Shown piece by piece: positions 1 to 11,285 of a DNA stretch of 64,000 bases. Origin of the DNA: Petrolisthes cinctipes (lineage: Eukaryota > Arthropoda > Malacostraca > Decapoda > Porcellanidae). The position numbers and the translations under genes are program-made. Below the pieces are notes generated by a model that saw only the letters and a program-made list of their open reading frames with translations, searched no databases and had not been told where the DNA came from. Every line of letters begins with the position of its first letter. Position 1 is the first letter of the stretch. The stretch covers positions 712,001 through 776,000 of the forward strand of contig JAWQEG010000490.1 in NCBI GenBank assembly GCA_033782935.1, in the 5' to 3' direction.

Positions 1-177
1 GCCTACTCCGTGTTAGAGTATTTTCAATATACAGGCCCAAAACATACTGAAAATCGATCTTTTAGGTGCCCAAAAGTCGATATGTGGATGCATCTTCTGT
101 ACCCGTTTATATCTCAAATTTAGGCTCAAAACACCCGAAAATTTGATATTTGGGGGTCCCAGAAGCGATCTGTACTT
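1..177 (+). repeat. Reference full-length monomer (177 bp, A-type)
   Basis: This unit runs from GCCTACTCCGTG to the next equivalent GCCTATTCC at 178. It has the four-A form (GCCCAAAAGTCGATATG), which gives 177 bp; units with three A (GCCCAAAGTC) are 176 bp. It is A-type: CTCCGTGTTAGAGTATTTT and ATACAGG. B-type units carry CTCAGTGCTAGAATATTTT or AATGTTTT, and ATATAGG. The two types are intermingled through the window and are the main monomer subfamilies. Confidence 0.93.
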
Positions 178-529
178 GCCTATTCCTTGTTAGAGTATTT
201 TCAAAATACAGGCACAAAACAAGCTGAAAATCGATATTTTAGGTGACCAAAGTCAATATGTGTATGCATCTTCTGCACCCGTTTATATCCCAAATTCAAC
301 CTCAAATCACCCTAAAATTCGATATTTTTTGGTCCCAGAAGCGATCTGTACATGCCTACTCAGTGCTTGAATGTTTTAAAAATATAGGCTCAAAACATGC
401 TAAAAATCGATATTTTAGGTGCCCAAAGTCAATATGTGCATGCATCTTCTGTACCCGTTTTTATCTCAAATTCCGGCTCCAAACACCCGAAAATTCGATA
501 TTTTGGGGTCCCAGAAGCGATCTGTACAT

Positions 530-687
530 GCATACTCAGATGCAGGCTCAAAACATGCTGAAAATCGATATTTTAGGTGCCCAAAGTCAACATGTGTATG
601 CATCTTCTTCACTCGTTTATATCTCAAATTAAACCTCAAAACACACGAAAATTCGATAATTTTGGGTCCCAGAAGCGATCTGTACAT
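530..687 (+). repeat. Exemplar 158-159 bp short monomer (18 bp shorter in half 2)
   Basis: ACTCAGTGCTAGAATG...ATATAGG of a B-type unit is replaced by ACTCAGATGCAGG, making the unit 18 bp shorter. I located this junction, or a one-base variant, at about 534, 1191, 3334, 3845, 4503, 6773, 9191, 11754, 14991, 15824, 17821, 19140, 20444, 21600, 22406, 23414, 23896 and 24906, and nowhere after 25 kb. The monomer that follows usually carries GTCAACATGTGTATGCATC and GATAATTTTGGGTCC. All copies therefore appear to descend from one ancestral two-monomer block. Confidence 0.88.
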
Positions 688-1697
688 GTTTAGTCAGTGC
701 TAGAATGTTTTCAAAATATAGGTTCAAAACATGCTAAAAATCGATATTTTAAGTGTCCAAAGTCGATATATGCATTCATCTTCTGTACCTGTTTATATCT
801 CAAATTCAGGCTCAAAACACCCGAAAATTCGATATTTTTGGGTCCCAGAAGCGATCTGTACATGCCTACTAAGTGATAGAATGTTTTTAAAATATAGGCT
901 CAAAACATGCTAAAATCGATATTTTAAGTGACCAAATTCGATATCTCAAATTTAGGCCCAAAACACCCGAAAATTCGATATTTTGGGGTCCCAGAAGCGA
1001 ACTGTACATGCCTACTCCGTGTTAGAGTGATTTCAAAATACAGGCCCAAAACATGCTCAAAATCGATATTTTAGGTGCCCAAAAGTCGATATGTGCATGC
1101 ATCTTCTGTACCCGTTTTTATCTCAAATTCAGGCTCCAAACACCAGAAAATTCAATATTTTTGGGTCCCAGAAGCGATCTGTACATGCCTACTCAGATGC
1201 AGGCCCAAAACATGCTGAAAATCGATATTTTAGGTGCCCAAAGTCAACATGTGCATGCATCTGCTGCACTCGTTTATATCTCAAATTCAACCTCAAAACA
1301 CCCGAAAATTCGATAATTTTGGGTCCCAGAAGCGAACTGTACATGTCTAGTCAGTGCTAGAAAGTTTTCAAAATATAGGCTCAAACCATGCTAAAAATCG
1401 ATATTTTAAGTGTCCAAAGTCGATATGTGCATGCATCTTCTGTACTCGTTTATATCTCAAATTCAGGCTCAAAACACCCGAAAATTCGATATTTTGGGGT
1501 CCCAGAATCGAAATGTACATGCCTACTCCGTGTTAGAGTATTTTCAAAATACACGCCCAAAATATACTGAAAATCGATCTTTTAGGTGCCCAAAAGTCGA
1601 TATGTGCATGCATCTTCTGTACCCGTTTATATCCCAAATTCAACCTCAAAACACCCGAAAATTCGATATTTTGGGGTCCCAGAAGCGAACTGTACAT

Positions 1698-1844
1698 GCC
1701 TACTCAGTGCTAGAATATTTTCAAAATATAGGCCCAAAACATGCTAAAAATCGATATTTTAGGTGCCCAAAGTCGATATCTCAAATTCAGGCCCAAAACA
1801 CCCAAAAATTCGATATTTTGGGGTCCCAGAAGCGAACTGTACAT
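1698..1844 (+). repeat. Exemplar 147 bp short monomer (29 bp deletion)
   Basis: GCC to GCC distance is 147 bp. The segment between GTCGATAT and CTCAAATT that is present in full units (GTGCATGCATCTTCTG, then TACCCGTTTATAT) is missing. The lost 29 bp is bounded by direct repeats ATAT...ATAT in the full monomer, which fits slippage or microhomology deletion. The junction creates GATATC (EcoRV), absent from typical full units. This class recurs throughout the window and is especially regular after 26 kb, where it alternates with full units to give 324 bp dimers. Some copies are 148 bp because they keep one extra A. Confidence 0.9.
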
Positions 1845-2831
1845 GCCTACTCCGTGTTAGAGTACTTTCAAAATACAGGCCCAAAACATACTGAAAATCG
1901 ATCTTTTAAGTGCCCAAAAGTCGATATGTGCATGCATCTTCTCTACCCGTTTATATCTCAAATTCAACCTCAAAACACCCGAAAATTCGATATTGTGGGG
2001 TCCCAGAAGCGATCTGTACATGCCTACTCAGTGCTAGAATTTTTTCAAAATATAGGCTCAAAACATGCTAAAAATCGATATTTTAAGTGTCCAAAGTCGA
2101 TATCTCAAATTCAGGCCCTAAACACCCGAAAATTCGATATTTTGGGTTCCCAGAAGCGAACTGTAGATGCCTACTCCGTGTTAGAGTATTTTCAAAATAC
2201 AGGCCCAAAACAAGCTGAAAATCGATATTTTAGGTGACCAAAGTCAATATGTGTATGCATCTTCTGCACCCGTTTATATCCAAAATTCAACCTCAAAACA
2301 CCCGAAAATTCGATATTTTTGGGTCCCAGAAGCGATCTATACATGCCTACTCATTGCTAGAATGTTTTCAAAATATAGGCTCAAAACATGCTAAAAATCG
2401 ATATTTTAAGTGTCCAATGTCGATATGTGCATGCATCATCTGTACCCGTTTATATCTCAAATTCAGGCTCAAAACACCCGAAATTTCGATATTTTGGAGT
2501 CCCAGAAGTGATCTGTACATGCCTACTTAGTGCTAGAATATTTTTAAAATATGGGATTAAAACATGCTAAAAATCGATATTTTAGGTGCCCAAAGTCGAT
2601 ATCTCAAATTCAGGCCAAAAACACCCGAAAATTCGATAATTTGGGGTCCCAGAAGCGAACTGTACATGCCTACTCCGTGTTAGAGTATTTTCAAAATACA
2701 GGCTCAAAACATACTGAAAATCGATCTTTTAGGTGCCCAAAAGTCGATATGTGGATGCATCTTCTGTACCCGTTTATATCCCAAATTCAGCCTCAAAACA
2801 CCCGAAAATTCGATATTTTTGGGTCCCAGAA

Positions 2832-2843
2832 GCGATCTGTGCT
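2832..2843 (+). repeat. 15 bp deletion junction in a full-type monomer
   Basis: GCGATCTGTGCTAG replaces the usual GATCTGTACATGCCTACT followed by CAGTGCTAG; 15 bp are lost between two GT dinucleotides. The same junction is at 17319 and, with one substitution, at 18638. In the first two cases the surrounding monomers also match at a constant offset of 14,487 bp, so the deletion was copied rather than recurring. Confidence 0.8.
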
Positions 2844-4520
2844 AGAACTTTTTCAAAATATAGGCTCAAAACATGCTAAAAATTGATATTTTAAGTGTCC
2901 AAAGTCGATATGTGCATGCATCATCTGTACCCGTTTATATCTCAAATTCAGGCTCAAAACACCCGAAAATTCGATATTTTGGGGTCCCAGAAGTGATCTG
3001 TACATGCCTACTTAGTGCTAGAATATTTTCAAAATATAGGCCCAAAACATGCTAAAAATCGATATTTTTGGTGCTGAAAGTCGATATCTCAAATTCAGGC
3101 CCAAAACACACGAAAATTCGATATTTTGGGGTCCAAGAAGCGAACTGTACATGCCTACTCCTTGTTAGAGTATTTTCAAAATACAGGCCCAAAACATACT
3201 GAAAATCGATCTTTTAGGTGCCCAAAAGTCGATATGTGCATGCATCTTCTGTACCCGTTTATATCTCAAATTCAGGCTCCAAAGACCCGAAAATTCGATA
3301 TTTTGGGGTCCCAGAAGGAATCTGTACATGCCTACTCAGATGCAGGCCCAAAACATGCTGAAAATCGATATTTTAGGTGCCCAAAGTCAACATGTGTATG
3401 CATCTTCTGCACTCGTTTATATCTCAAATTAAACCTCAAAACACCCGAAAATTCGATAATTTTGGGTCCCAGAAGCGATCTGTACATGTCTAGTCAGTGC
3501 TAGAATGTTTTCAAAATATAGGCTCAAAACATGCTAAAAATCTATATTTTAAGTGTCGAAAGTCGATATGTGCATGCATCTTCTGTACCCGTTTATATCT
3601 CAAATTCAGGCAAAAAACACCCGAAAATTCGATATTTTGGGGTCCCAGAAGCGAACTGTACATGCCTACTCCGTGATAGAGTATTTTCAAAATACAGGCC
3701 CAAAACATACTGAAAATCGATCTTTTAAGTGCCCAAAAGTCGATATGTGCATGCATCTTCTGTACCCGTTTTTATCTCAAATTCAGGCTCCAAACACCCG
3801 AAAATTCGATATTTTGGGGTCCCAGAAGCGATCTGTACATGCCTATTCAGATGCAGGCCCAAAACATGCTGAAAATCGATATGCTAGGTGCCCAAAGTCA
3901 ACATGTGTATGCATCTTCTGCACTCGTTTATATCTCATATTCAACCTCAAAACACCCGAAAATTCGATAATTTTGGGTCCCAAAAGCGATCTTTACATTT
4001 CTAGTCAGTGCTAGAATGTTTTCAAGATATAGGCTCAAAACATGCTAAAAATCGATATTTTAAGTGTCAATAGTCGATATGTGCATGCATCATCTGTACC
4101 CGTTTATATCTCAAATACAGGCTCAAAACACCCGAAAATTCGATATTTTGGGGTCCCAGAAGTGATCTGTACATGCCTACTTAGTGCTAGAATATTTTTA
4201 AAATATGGGATTAAAACATGCTAAAAATCGATATTTTAGGTGCCCAAAGTCGATATCTCAAATTCAGGCCCAAAACACCCGAAAATTCGATATTTTGGGG
4301 TCCCAGAAGCGAACTGTACATTCCTACTCCGTGTTAGAGTATTTTCAAAATACACGCCCAAAACATACTGAAAATCGATCTTTCAGGTGCCCAAAAGTCG
4401 ATATGTGCATGCATCTTCTGTACCCGTTTATATCTCAAATTCAGGCTCCAAAGAACCGAAAATTCGATATTTTGGGGTCCCAGAAGCGATCTGTACATGC
4501 CTACTCAGATGCAGGCCCAA

Positions 4521-4601
4521 AACATGCTGAAAATCGATATTTTAGGTGCCCAAAGTCGATCTGTAACTCGTAGTTAGAGTATTTTCAAAATACAGGCCCA
4601 A
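4521..4601 (+). repeat. 81 bp mini-monomer (half-1/half-2 hybrid)
   Basis: The distance between successive AACATGCT landmarks is 81 bp instead of ~177. The unit starts as half-repeat 1 (AAAATCGATATTTTAGGTG, then CCCAAAGTCGAT) and switches at CGAT into half-repeat 2 (CTGTAACTCGTAGTTAGAG, then TATTTTCAAAATACAGG). It also lacks about 7 bp (CATGCCT). The junction GTCGATCTGTAACTCG is diagnostic. This is the product expected from exchange between the two homologous halves of a monomer. Confidence 0.85.
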
Positions 4602-4890
4602 AACATGCTGAAAATCGATATTTTAGGTGCCCAAAGTCAATATGTGCATGCATCTTCTGTACCCGTTTGTATATCAAATTCAGGCTCAAAACACCCGAAA
4701 ATTCGGTATTTTTGGGTCCTAGAAGCTATCTGTACATCCCTACTCCTAGTTAGAATGTTTTCAAGATACAGACCCAAAACATGCTCAAAATCGATATTTT
4801 AGGTGACCAAAACTCGATATGTGCATGCATCTTCTGTACCCGTTTATATCTCAAATTCAGGCTCAAAACACCTGAAAATTCGATATTTTG

Positions 4891-7308
4891 GGGTTCCATA
4901 AGCGATCTGTACATGCCTACTCCGTGTTAGAGTATTTTCAATATACAGGAACAAAACATATTGAAAATCGATCTTTTAGGTGCCCATAAGTCTATATTTG
5001 GATGCATCTTCTGTACCCGATTATATTTCAAATTCAGTCTTAAAACACCTGAAAATTCGATATTTTGAGGTCCCAGAAGCGATCTGTACTTGCCTACTCC
5101 GTGTTAGAGTATTTTCAAAATACAGGCCCAAAACAAGATGAAAATCGATATTTTAGGTGACCAAAGTCAATATGTGTATGCATCTTCTGCACCCGTTTAT
5201 ATCCAAAATTTAACCTCAAAACACCCGAAAATTCGATATTTTTGGGTCCCAGAAGCGATCTGTACATGCCTACTCAGTGCTAGAATGTTTTCAAAATATA
5301 GGCTCAAAACATGTTAAAAATCGATATTTTAAGTGTCCAAAGTCGATATGTGCATGCATCATCTGTACCCATTTATATATCAAATTCAGGCTCAAAACAC
5401 CCGAAATTTCGATATTTTGGAGTCCCATAAGTGATCTGTACATGCCTACTTAGTGCTAGAATATTTTCAAAATATAGGCCCAGAACATGCTAAAAAATGA
5501 TATTTTAGGTGCCCAAAGTCGATATCTCAAATTCAGGCCAAAAACACCCGAAAATTCGATAATTTGGGGTCCCTGAAGCGAACTGTACATGCCTACTCCG
5601 TGTTAGAGTATTTTCAAAATACAGGCCCAAAAACATACTGAAAATCGATCTTTTAGGTGCCCAAAAGTCGATATTTGCATGCATCTTCTGTACCCGTTTA
5701 TATCCCAAATTCAACCTCAAAACACCCGAAAATTTGTTATTTTGGGGTCCCAGAAGAGAACTGTACATGCCTACTCCGTGTTAGAGTATTTTCAAAATAC
5801 AGGCCCAAAACATGCTGAAAATCGATATTTTAGGTGCCCAAAGTCAATATGTGCATGCATCTTGTGTACCCGTTTATATCTCAAATTCAGGCTGAAAACA
5901 CCCGAAAATTCGATATTTTGGGGTCCTAGAAGCGATCTGTACATGCCTTCTCAGGTCTAGAATATTTTCAAAATATAGGCCCAAAACATGCTAAAAATCG
6001 ATATTTTAGGTGCCCAAAGTCGATATCTCAAATTCAGGCCCAAAACACCCGAAAATTCGATATTTTGGGGTCCCAGAAGCGAACTGTACATGCCTACTCC
6101 GTGTTAGAGTATTTTCAAAATACAGACCCAAAACATACTGAAAATCAATTTTTTAGGTGCCCAAAAGTTGATATGTGCATGCATCTTCTGTACCCGTTTA
6201 TATCCCAAATTCAGCCTCAATACACCCGAAAATTCGTTATTTTAGGGTCCCAGAAGCGATCTCTACATGCCTACTTAGTGCTAGAATGTTTTCAAAATAT
6301 AGGCTCAAAACATGCTAAAAATCGATATTTTAAGTGTCCAAAGTCGATATGTGCATGCATCATCTGTACCCGTTTATATCACAAATTCAGGCTCAAAACA
6401 CCCGAAAATTCGATATTTTGGGGTCCCAGAAGTGATATGTACATGCCTACTTAGTGCTAGAATATTTTCAAAATATAGGCCCAAAACATGCTAAAAATCG
6501 ATATTTTAAGTGTCCAAAGTCGATATCTCAAATTCAGGCCCAAAACACCCGAAAATTCGATATTTTGGGGTCCCAGAAGCGAACTGTACATTCCTACTCC
6601 GTGTTAGAGTATTTTCAAAATACACGCCCAAAACATACTGAAAATCGATCTTTTAGGTGCCCAAAAGTCGATATGTGCATGCATCTTCTGTACCCGTTTA
6701 TATCTCAAATTCAGGCTCCAAAGAACCGAAAATTCGATATTTTGGGGTCCCAGAAGCGATCTGTACATGCCTACTCAGATGCAGGCCCAAAACATGCTGA
6801 AAATCGATATTTTAGGTGCCCAAAGTCGATCTGTAACTCGTAGTTAGATTGTTTTCAAGATACAGACCCAAAACATGCTCAAAATCGATATTTTAGGTGC
6901 CCGAAAGTCGATATGTGCATGCATCTTCTGTACCCGTTTATATCTCAAATTCAGGCTCAAAACACCCGAAAATTTGGTATTTTTGGGTCCTAGAAGCTAT
7001 CTGTACATCCCTACTCCTAGTTAGAATGTTTTCAAGATACAGACCCAAAACATGCTCAAAATCGATATTTTAGGTGCCCAAAACTCGATATGTGCATGCA
7101 TCTTCTGTACCCGTTTATATCTCAAATTCAGGCTCAAAACACTTGAAAATTCGATATTTTGGGGTCCCAGAAGCGATCTGTACATGCCTAATCAGTGCTA
7201 GAATATTTTCAAAATATAGGCCCAAAACATTCTAAAAATTGATATTTTAGGTGCCCAAAGTCGATATCTCAAATTCAGGCCCAAAACACCCAAAAATTCA
7301 ATATTTTG
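4891..7308 (+). repeat. Higher-order repeat block, 2418 bp, copy 1
   Basis: Landmarks here recur exactly 2,418 bp later. Examples are GGGGTTCCATAAGCGATC near 4892 and 7310, AAACATATTGAAAATCG, the CTTCTCAGGTCTAG variant (5947 and 8365) and AAAAGTTGATATG (6167 and 8585). The block contains full, 147 bp, 158 bp and 81 bp units. Just upstream the offset is 2,270 bp, showing that copy 2 gained one 148 bp monomer near 7.2 kb. Confidence 0.82.
6791..6871 (+). repeat. 81 bp mini-monomer, second copy
   Basis: Same GTCGATCTGTAACTCG junction and the same 81 bp AACATGCT spacing as the copy at 4521. Here TAGTTAG is followed by ATTGTTTTCAAGATACAG, so its right flank joins a different neighbouring monomer. 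It lies 2,270 bp from the first copy, the same offset as the flanking sequence, and so was carried by the block duplication. Confidence 0.85.
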
Positions 7309-9410
7309 GGGTTCCATAAGCGATCTGTACATGCCTACTCCGTGTTTGAGTATTTTCAATATACAGGAAAAAAACATATTGAAAATCGATCTTTTAGGTG
7401 CCCATAAGTCTATATGTGGATGCATCTTCTGTACCCGTTTATATTTCAAATTCAGTCTTAAAACACCTGAAAATTCGATATTTTGAGGTCCCAGAAGCGA
7501 TCTGTACTTGCCTACTCCGTGTTAGAGTATTTTCAAAATACAGGCCCAAAACAAGCTGAAAATCGATATTTTAGGTGACCAAAGTGAATATGTGTATGTA
7601 TCTTCTGCACCCGTTTATATCCAAAATTTAACCTCAAAACACCCGAAAATTCGATATTTTTGGGTCCCAGAAGCGATCTGTACATGACTACTCAGTGCTA
7701 GAATGTTTTCAAAATATAGGCTCAAAACATGCTAAAAATCGATATTTTAAGTGTCCAAAGTCGATATGTGCATGCATCATCTGTACCCGTTTATATATCA
7801 AATTCAGGCTCAAAACACCCGAAATTTCGATATTTTGGGGTCCCATAAGTGATCTGTACATGCCTACTTAGTGCTAGAATATTTTCAAAATATAGGCCCA
7901 GAACATGCTAAAAAATGATATTTTAGGTGCCCAAAGTCGATATCTCAAATTCAGGCCAAAAACACCCGAAAATTCGATAATTTGGGGTCCCTGAAGCGAA
8001 CTGTACATGCCTACTCCGTGTTAGAGTATTTTCAAAATACAGGCCCAAAAACATACTGAAAATCGATCTTTTAGGTGCCCAAAAGTCGATATTTGCATGC
8101 ATCTTCTGTACCCGTTTATATCCCAAATTCAACCTCAAAACACCCGAAAATTCGTTATTTTGGGGTCCCAGAAGAGAACTGTACATGCCTACTCCGTGTT
8201 AGAGTATTTTCAAAATACAGGCCCAAAACATGCTGAAAATCGATATTTTAGGTGCCCAAAGTCAATATGTGCATGCATCTTCTGTACCCGTTTATATCTC
8301 AAATTCAGGCTCAAAACACCCGAAAATTCGATATTTTGGGGTCCCAGAAGCGATCTGTACATGCCTTCTCAGGTCTAGAATATTTTCAAAATATAGGCCC
8401 AAAACATGCTAAAAATCGATAGTTTAGGTGCCCAAAGTCGATATCTCAAATTCAGGCCCAAAACACCCGAAAATTCGATATTTTGGGGTCCCAGAAGCGA
8501 ACTGTACATGCCTACTCCGTGTTAGAGTATTTTCAAAATACAGTCCCAAAACATACTGAAAATCGATCTTTTAGGTGCCCAAAAGTTGATATGTGCATGC
8601 ATCTTCTGTACCCGTTTATATCCCAAATTCAGCCTCAAAACACCCGAAAATTCGTTATTTTAGGGTCCCAGAAGCGATCTCTACATGCCTACTTTGTGCT
8701 AGAATGTTTTCAAAATATAGGCTCAAATCAGGCTAAAAATCGATATTTTAAGTGTCCAAAGTCGATATGTGCATGCATCATCTGTACCCGTTTATATCTC
8801 AAATTCAGGCTCAAAACACCCGAAAATTCGATATTTTGGGGTCCCAGAAGTGATATGTACATGCCTACTTAGTGCTAGAATATTTTCAAAATATAGGCCC
8901 AAAACATGCTAAAAATCGATATTTTAGGTGTCCAAAGTCGATATCTCAAATTCAGGCCCAAAACACCCGAAAATTCGATATTTTGGGGTCCCAGAAGTGA
9001 ACTGTACATTCCTACTCCGTGTTAGAGTATTTTCAAAATACTGGCCCAAAACATACTGAAAATCGATCTTTTAGGTGCCCAAAAGTCGATATGTGCATGC
9101 ATCTTCTGTACCCGTTTATATCTCAAATTCAGGCTCCAAAGACCCGAAAATTCGATATTTTGGGGTCCCAGAAGCGATCTGTACATGCCTACTCAGATGC
9201 AGGCTCAAAACATGCTGAAAATCGATATTTTAGGTGCCCAAAGTCAACATGTGTATGCATCTTCTGCACTCGTTTATATCTCAAATTCAACCTCAAAACA
9301 CCCGAAAATTCGATAATTTTGGGTCCCAGAAGCGATCTGTACATGTCTAGTCAGTGCTAGAATGTTTTCAAAATATAGACGCAAAACATGCTAAAAATCG
9401 ATATTTTAAG
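7309..9410 (+). repeat. Higher-order repeat block, 2418 bp period, copy 2
   Basis: Second copy of the preceding block. The match holds to about 9.24 kb. There copy 2 continues after its 158 bp unit with the GTCAACATGTGTATGCATC unit, whereas copy 1 jumps directly into the 81 bp mini-monomer. Confidence 0.8.
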
Positions 9411-9465
9411 TGTCCAAAGTCGATCTGTAACTCGTAGTTAGAGTATTTTCAAAATACAGGCCCAA
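9385..9465 (+). repeat. 81 bp mini-monomer, third copy
   Basis: Same hybrid junction and 81 bp spacing. The left flank differs (GTGTCCAAAGTCGAT, from a B-type unit with AAGTGTCC), while the right flank matches the copy at 4521 (TTAGAGTATTTTCAAAATAC). This combination suggests a further exchange at the junction monomer. Confidence 0.85.
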
Positions 9466-11109
9466 AACATGCTGAAAATCGATATTTTAGGTGCCCAAAG
9501 TCAATATGTGCATGCATCTTCTGTACCCGTTTGTATATCAAATTCAGGCTCAAAACACCTGAAAATTCGGTATTTTTGGGTCCTAGAAGCTATCTGTACA
9601 TCCATACTCCTAGTTAGAATGTTTTCAAGATACAGACCCAAAACATGCTCAAAATCGATATTTTAGGTGCCCAAAAGTCGAAATGTGCATGCATCTTCTG
9701 TACCCGTTTATATCTCAAATTCAGGCTCAAAACACCTGAAAATTCGATATTTTGTTGTCCCAGAAGCGATCTATACATGCCTTCTCAGTGCTAGAATATT
9801 TTCAAAATATAGGCCCAAAACATTCTAAAAATTGATATTTTAGGTGCCCAAAGTCGATATCTCAAATTCAGGCCCAAAACACACAAAAATTCGATATTTT
9901 GGGGTTCCATAAGCGATCTGTACGTGCCTACTCCGTGTTATAGTATTTTCAATATACAGGAACAAAACATACTGAAAATCGATCTTTTATGTGCCCATAA
10001 GTCTATATGTGGATGCATCTTCTGTACCCGTTTATATTTCAAATTCAGTCTCAAAACACCTGAAAATTCGATATTTTGAGGTCCCAGAAGCGATCTGTAC
10101 TTGCCTACTCCGTGTTAGAGTATTTTCAAAATACATGCCCAAAACAAGCTGAAAATCGATATTTTAGGTGCCCAAAGTCGATATCTCAAATTCAGGCCCA
10201 AAACACCCGAAAATTCGATATTTTTGGGTCCCAGAAGCGATCTGTACATGCCTACTCAGTGCTAGAATGTTTTCAAAATATAGGCTCAAAACATGCTAAA
10301 AATCGATATTTTAAGTGTCCAAAGTCGATATGTGCATGCATCATCTGTACCTGTTTATATCTCAAATTCAGGCTCAAAACACCCGAAAATTCGATATTTT
10401 TGGGTCCCAGAAGCGATCTGTACATGCCTACTTAGTGCTAGAATATTTTCAAAATATAGGCCCAAAACATGCTAAAAATCGATATTTTAGGTGCCCAAAG
10501 TCGATATCTCAAATTCAGGCCCAAAACACCCGAAAATTTGATATTTTTGGGTCCCAGAAGCGATCTGTACATGCCTACTCAGTGCTAGAATGTTTTCAAA
10601 ATATAGGTTAAAAACATGCTAAAAATCGATATTTTAAGTGTCCAAAGTCGATATGTGCATGCATCATCTGTACCCGTTTATATCTCAAATTCAGGCTCAA
10701 AACACCCGAAATTCCGATATTTTGGGGTCCCAGAAGTGATCTGTACATGCCTACTTAGTGCTAGAATATTTTCAAAATATAGGCCCAGAACATGCTAAAA
10801 AATGATATTTTAGGTGCCCAAAGTCGATATCTCAAATTCAGGCCAAAAACACCCGAAAATTCGATAATTTGGGGTCCCTGAAGCGAACTGTACATGCTTA
10901 CTCCGTGTTAGAGTATTTTCAAAATACAGGCCCAAAACATACTGAAAATCGATCATTTAGGTGCCCAAAAGTCGATATGTGCATGCATCTTCTGTACCCG
11001 TTTATATCCCAAATTCAACCTCAAAACACCCGAATATTCGTTATTTTGGGGTCCCAGAAGAGAACTGTACATGCCTACTCCGTGTTAGAGTATTTTCAAA
11101 ATACAGGCC

Positions 11110-11197
11110 CAAAACATGCTGAAAATCGATATTTTAGGTGCCCAAAGTCAATATGTGCATGCATCTTCTGTACCCGTTTATATCTCAAATTCAGGCT
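11110..11197 (+). repeat. Half-repeat 1 of an exemplar monomer (88 bp)
   Basis: Starts at CAAAACATGCTGAAAAT and ends at TCAAATTCAGGCT. Its first ~50 bases align with the next 88 bases of the same monomer. Shared blocks in the same order are CAAAACA, GAAAAT, CGATATTTT, GG, CCCA, AAG, CGAT, TGT and CATGC, and both halves end near CAGGC. The first part matches at about 44 of 52 aligned positions, the remainder at about 19 of 35 (counted by hand on the typical monomer). I read this as an old duplication of an ~88 bp ancestral unit. Confidence 0.8.
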
Positions 11198-11285
11198 CAA
11201 AACACCCGAAAATTCGATATTTTGGGGTCTCAGAAGCGATCTGTACATGCCTACTCAGTGCTAGAATATTTTCAAAATATAGGCC
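11198..11285 (+). repeat. Half-repeat 2 of the same exemplar monomer (88 bp)
   Basis: Starts at CAAAACACCCGAAAATTCG and ends at CAAAATATAGGCC. It is the partner of the preceding half-repeat. Single-base gaps sit at CATGCTG versus CACCCG, at AATCG versus AATTCG, and at AAGTCG versus AAGCG. This half contains the GGGGTCCCAG segment and the region that separates A-type from B-type monomers. Base substitutions between the halves are far more numerous than between whole monomers, so the internal duplication predates spread of the array. Confidence 0.8.

Larger units (their letters stand above)
1..4890 (+). repeat. Array domain 1a: mixed 177/147/158 bp monomers
   Basis: Full, 147 bp and 158 bp units are mixed without a simple period. 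Short-range copies are visible: the A/B/short group near 2.39-2.6 kb recurs near 4.04-4.25 kb (offset 1654), including the odd TTTTTAAAATATGGGATT. The 158 bp junction recurs at 534, 1191, 3334, 3845 and 4503. A block at about 2.17-2.90 kb has a distant copy at 16.66-17.39 kb. No gene is present. Confidence 0.85.

Noticed and set aside
3511..3756. Minus-strand open frames such as 3511-3756 and 29902-30111
   Set aside because: They are complements of the same monomers, recur with the repeat and have no independent support.
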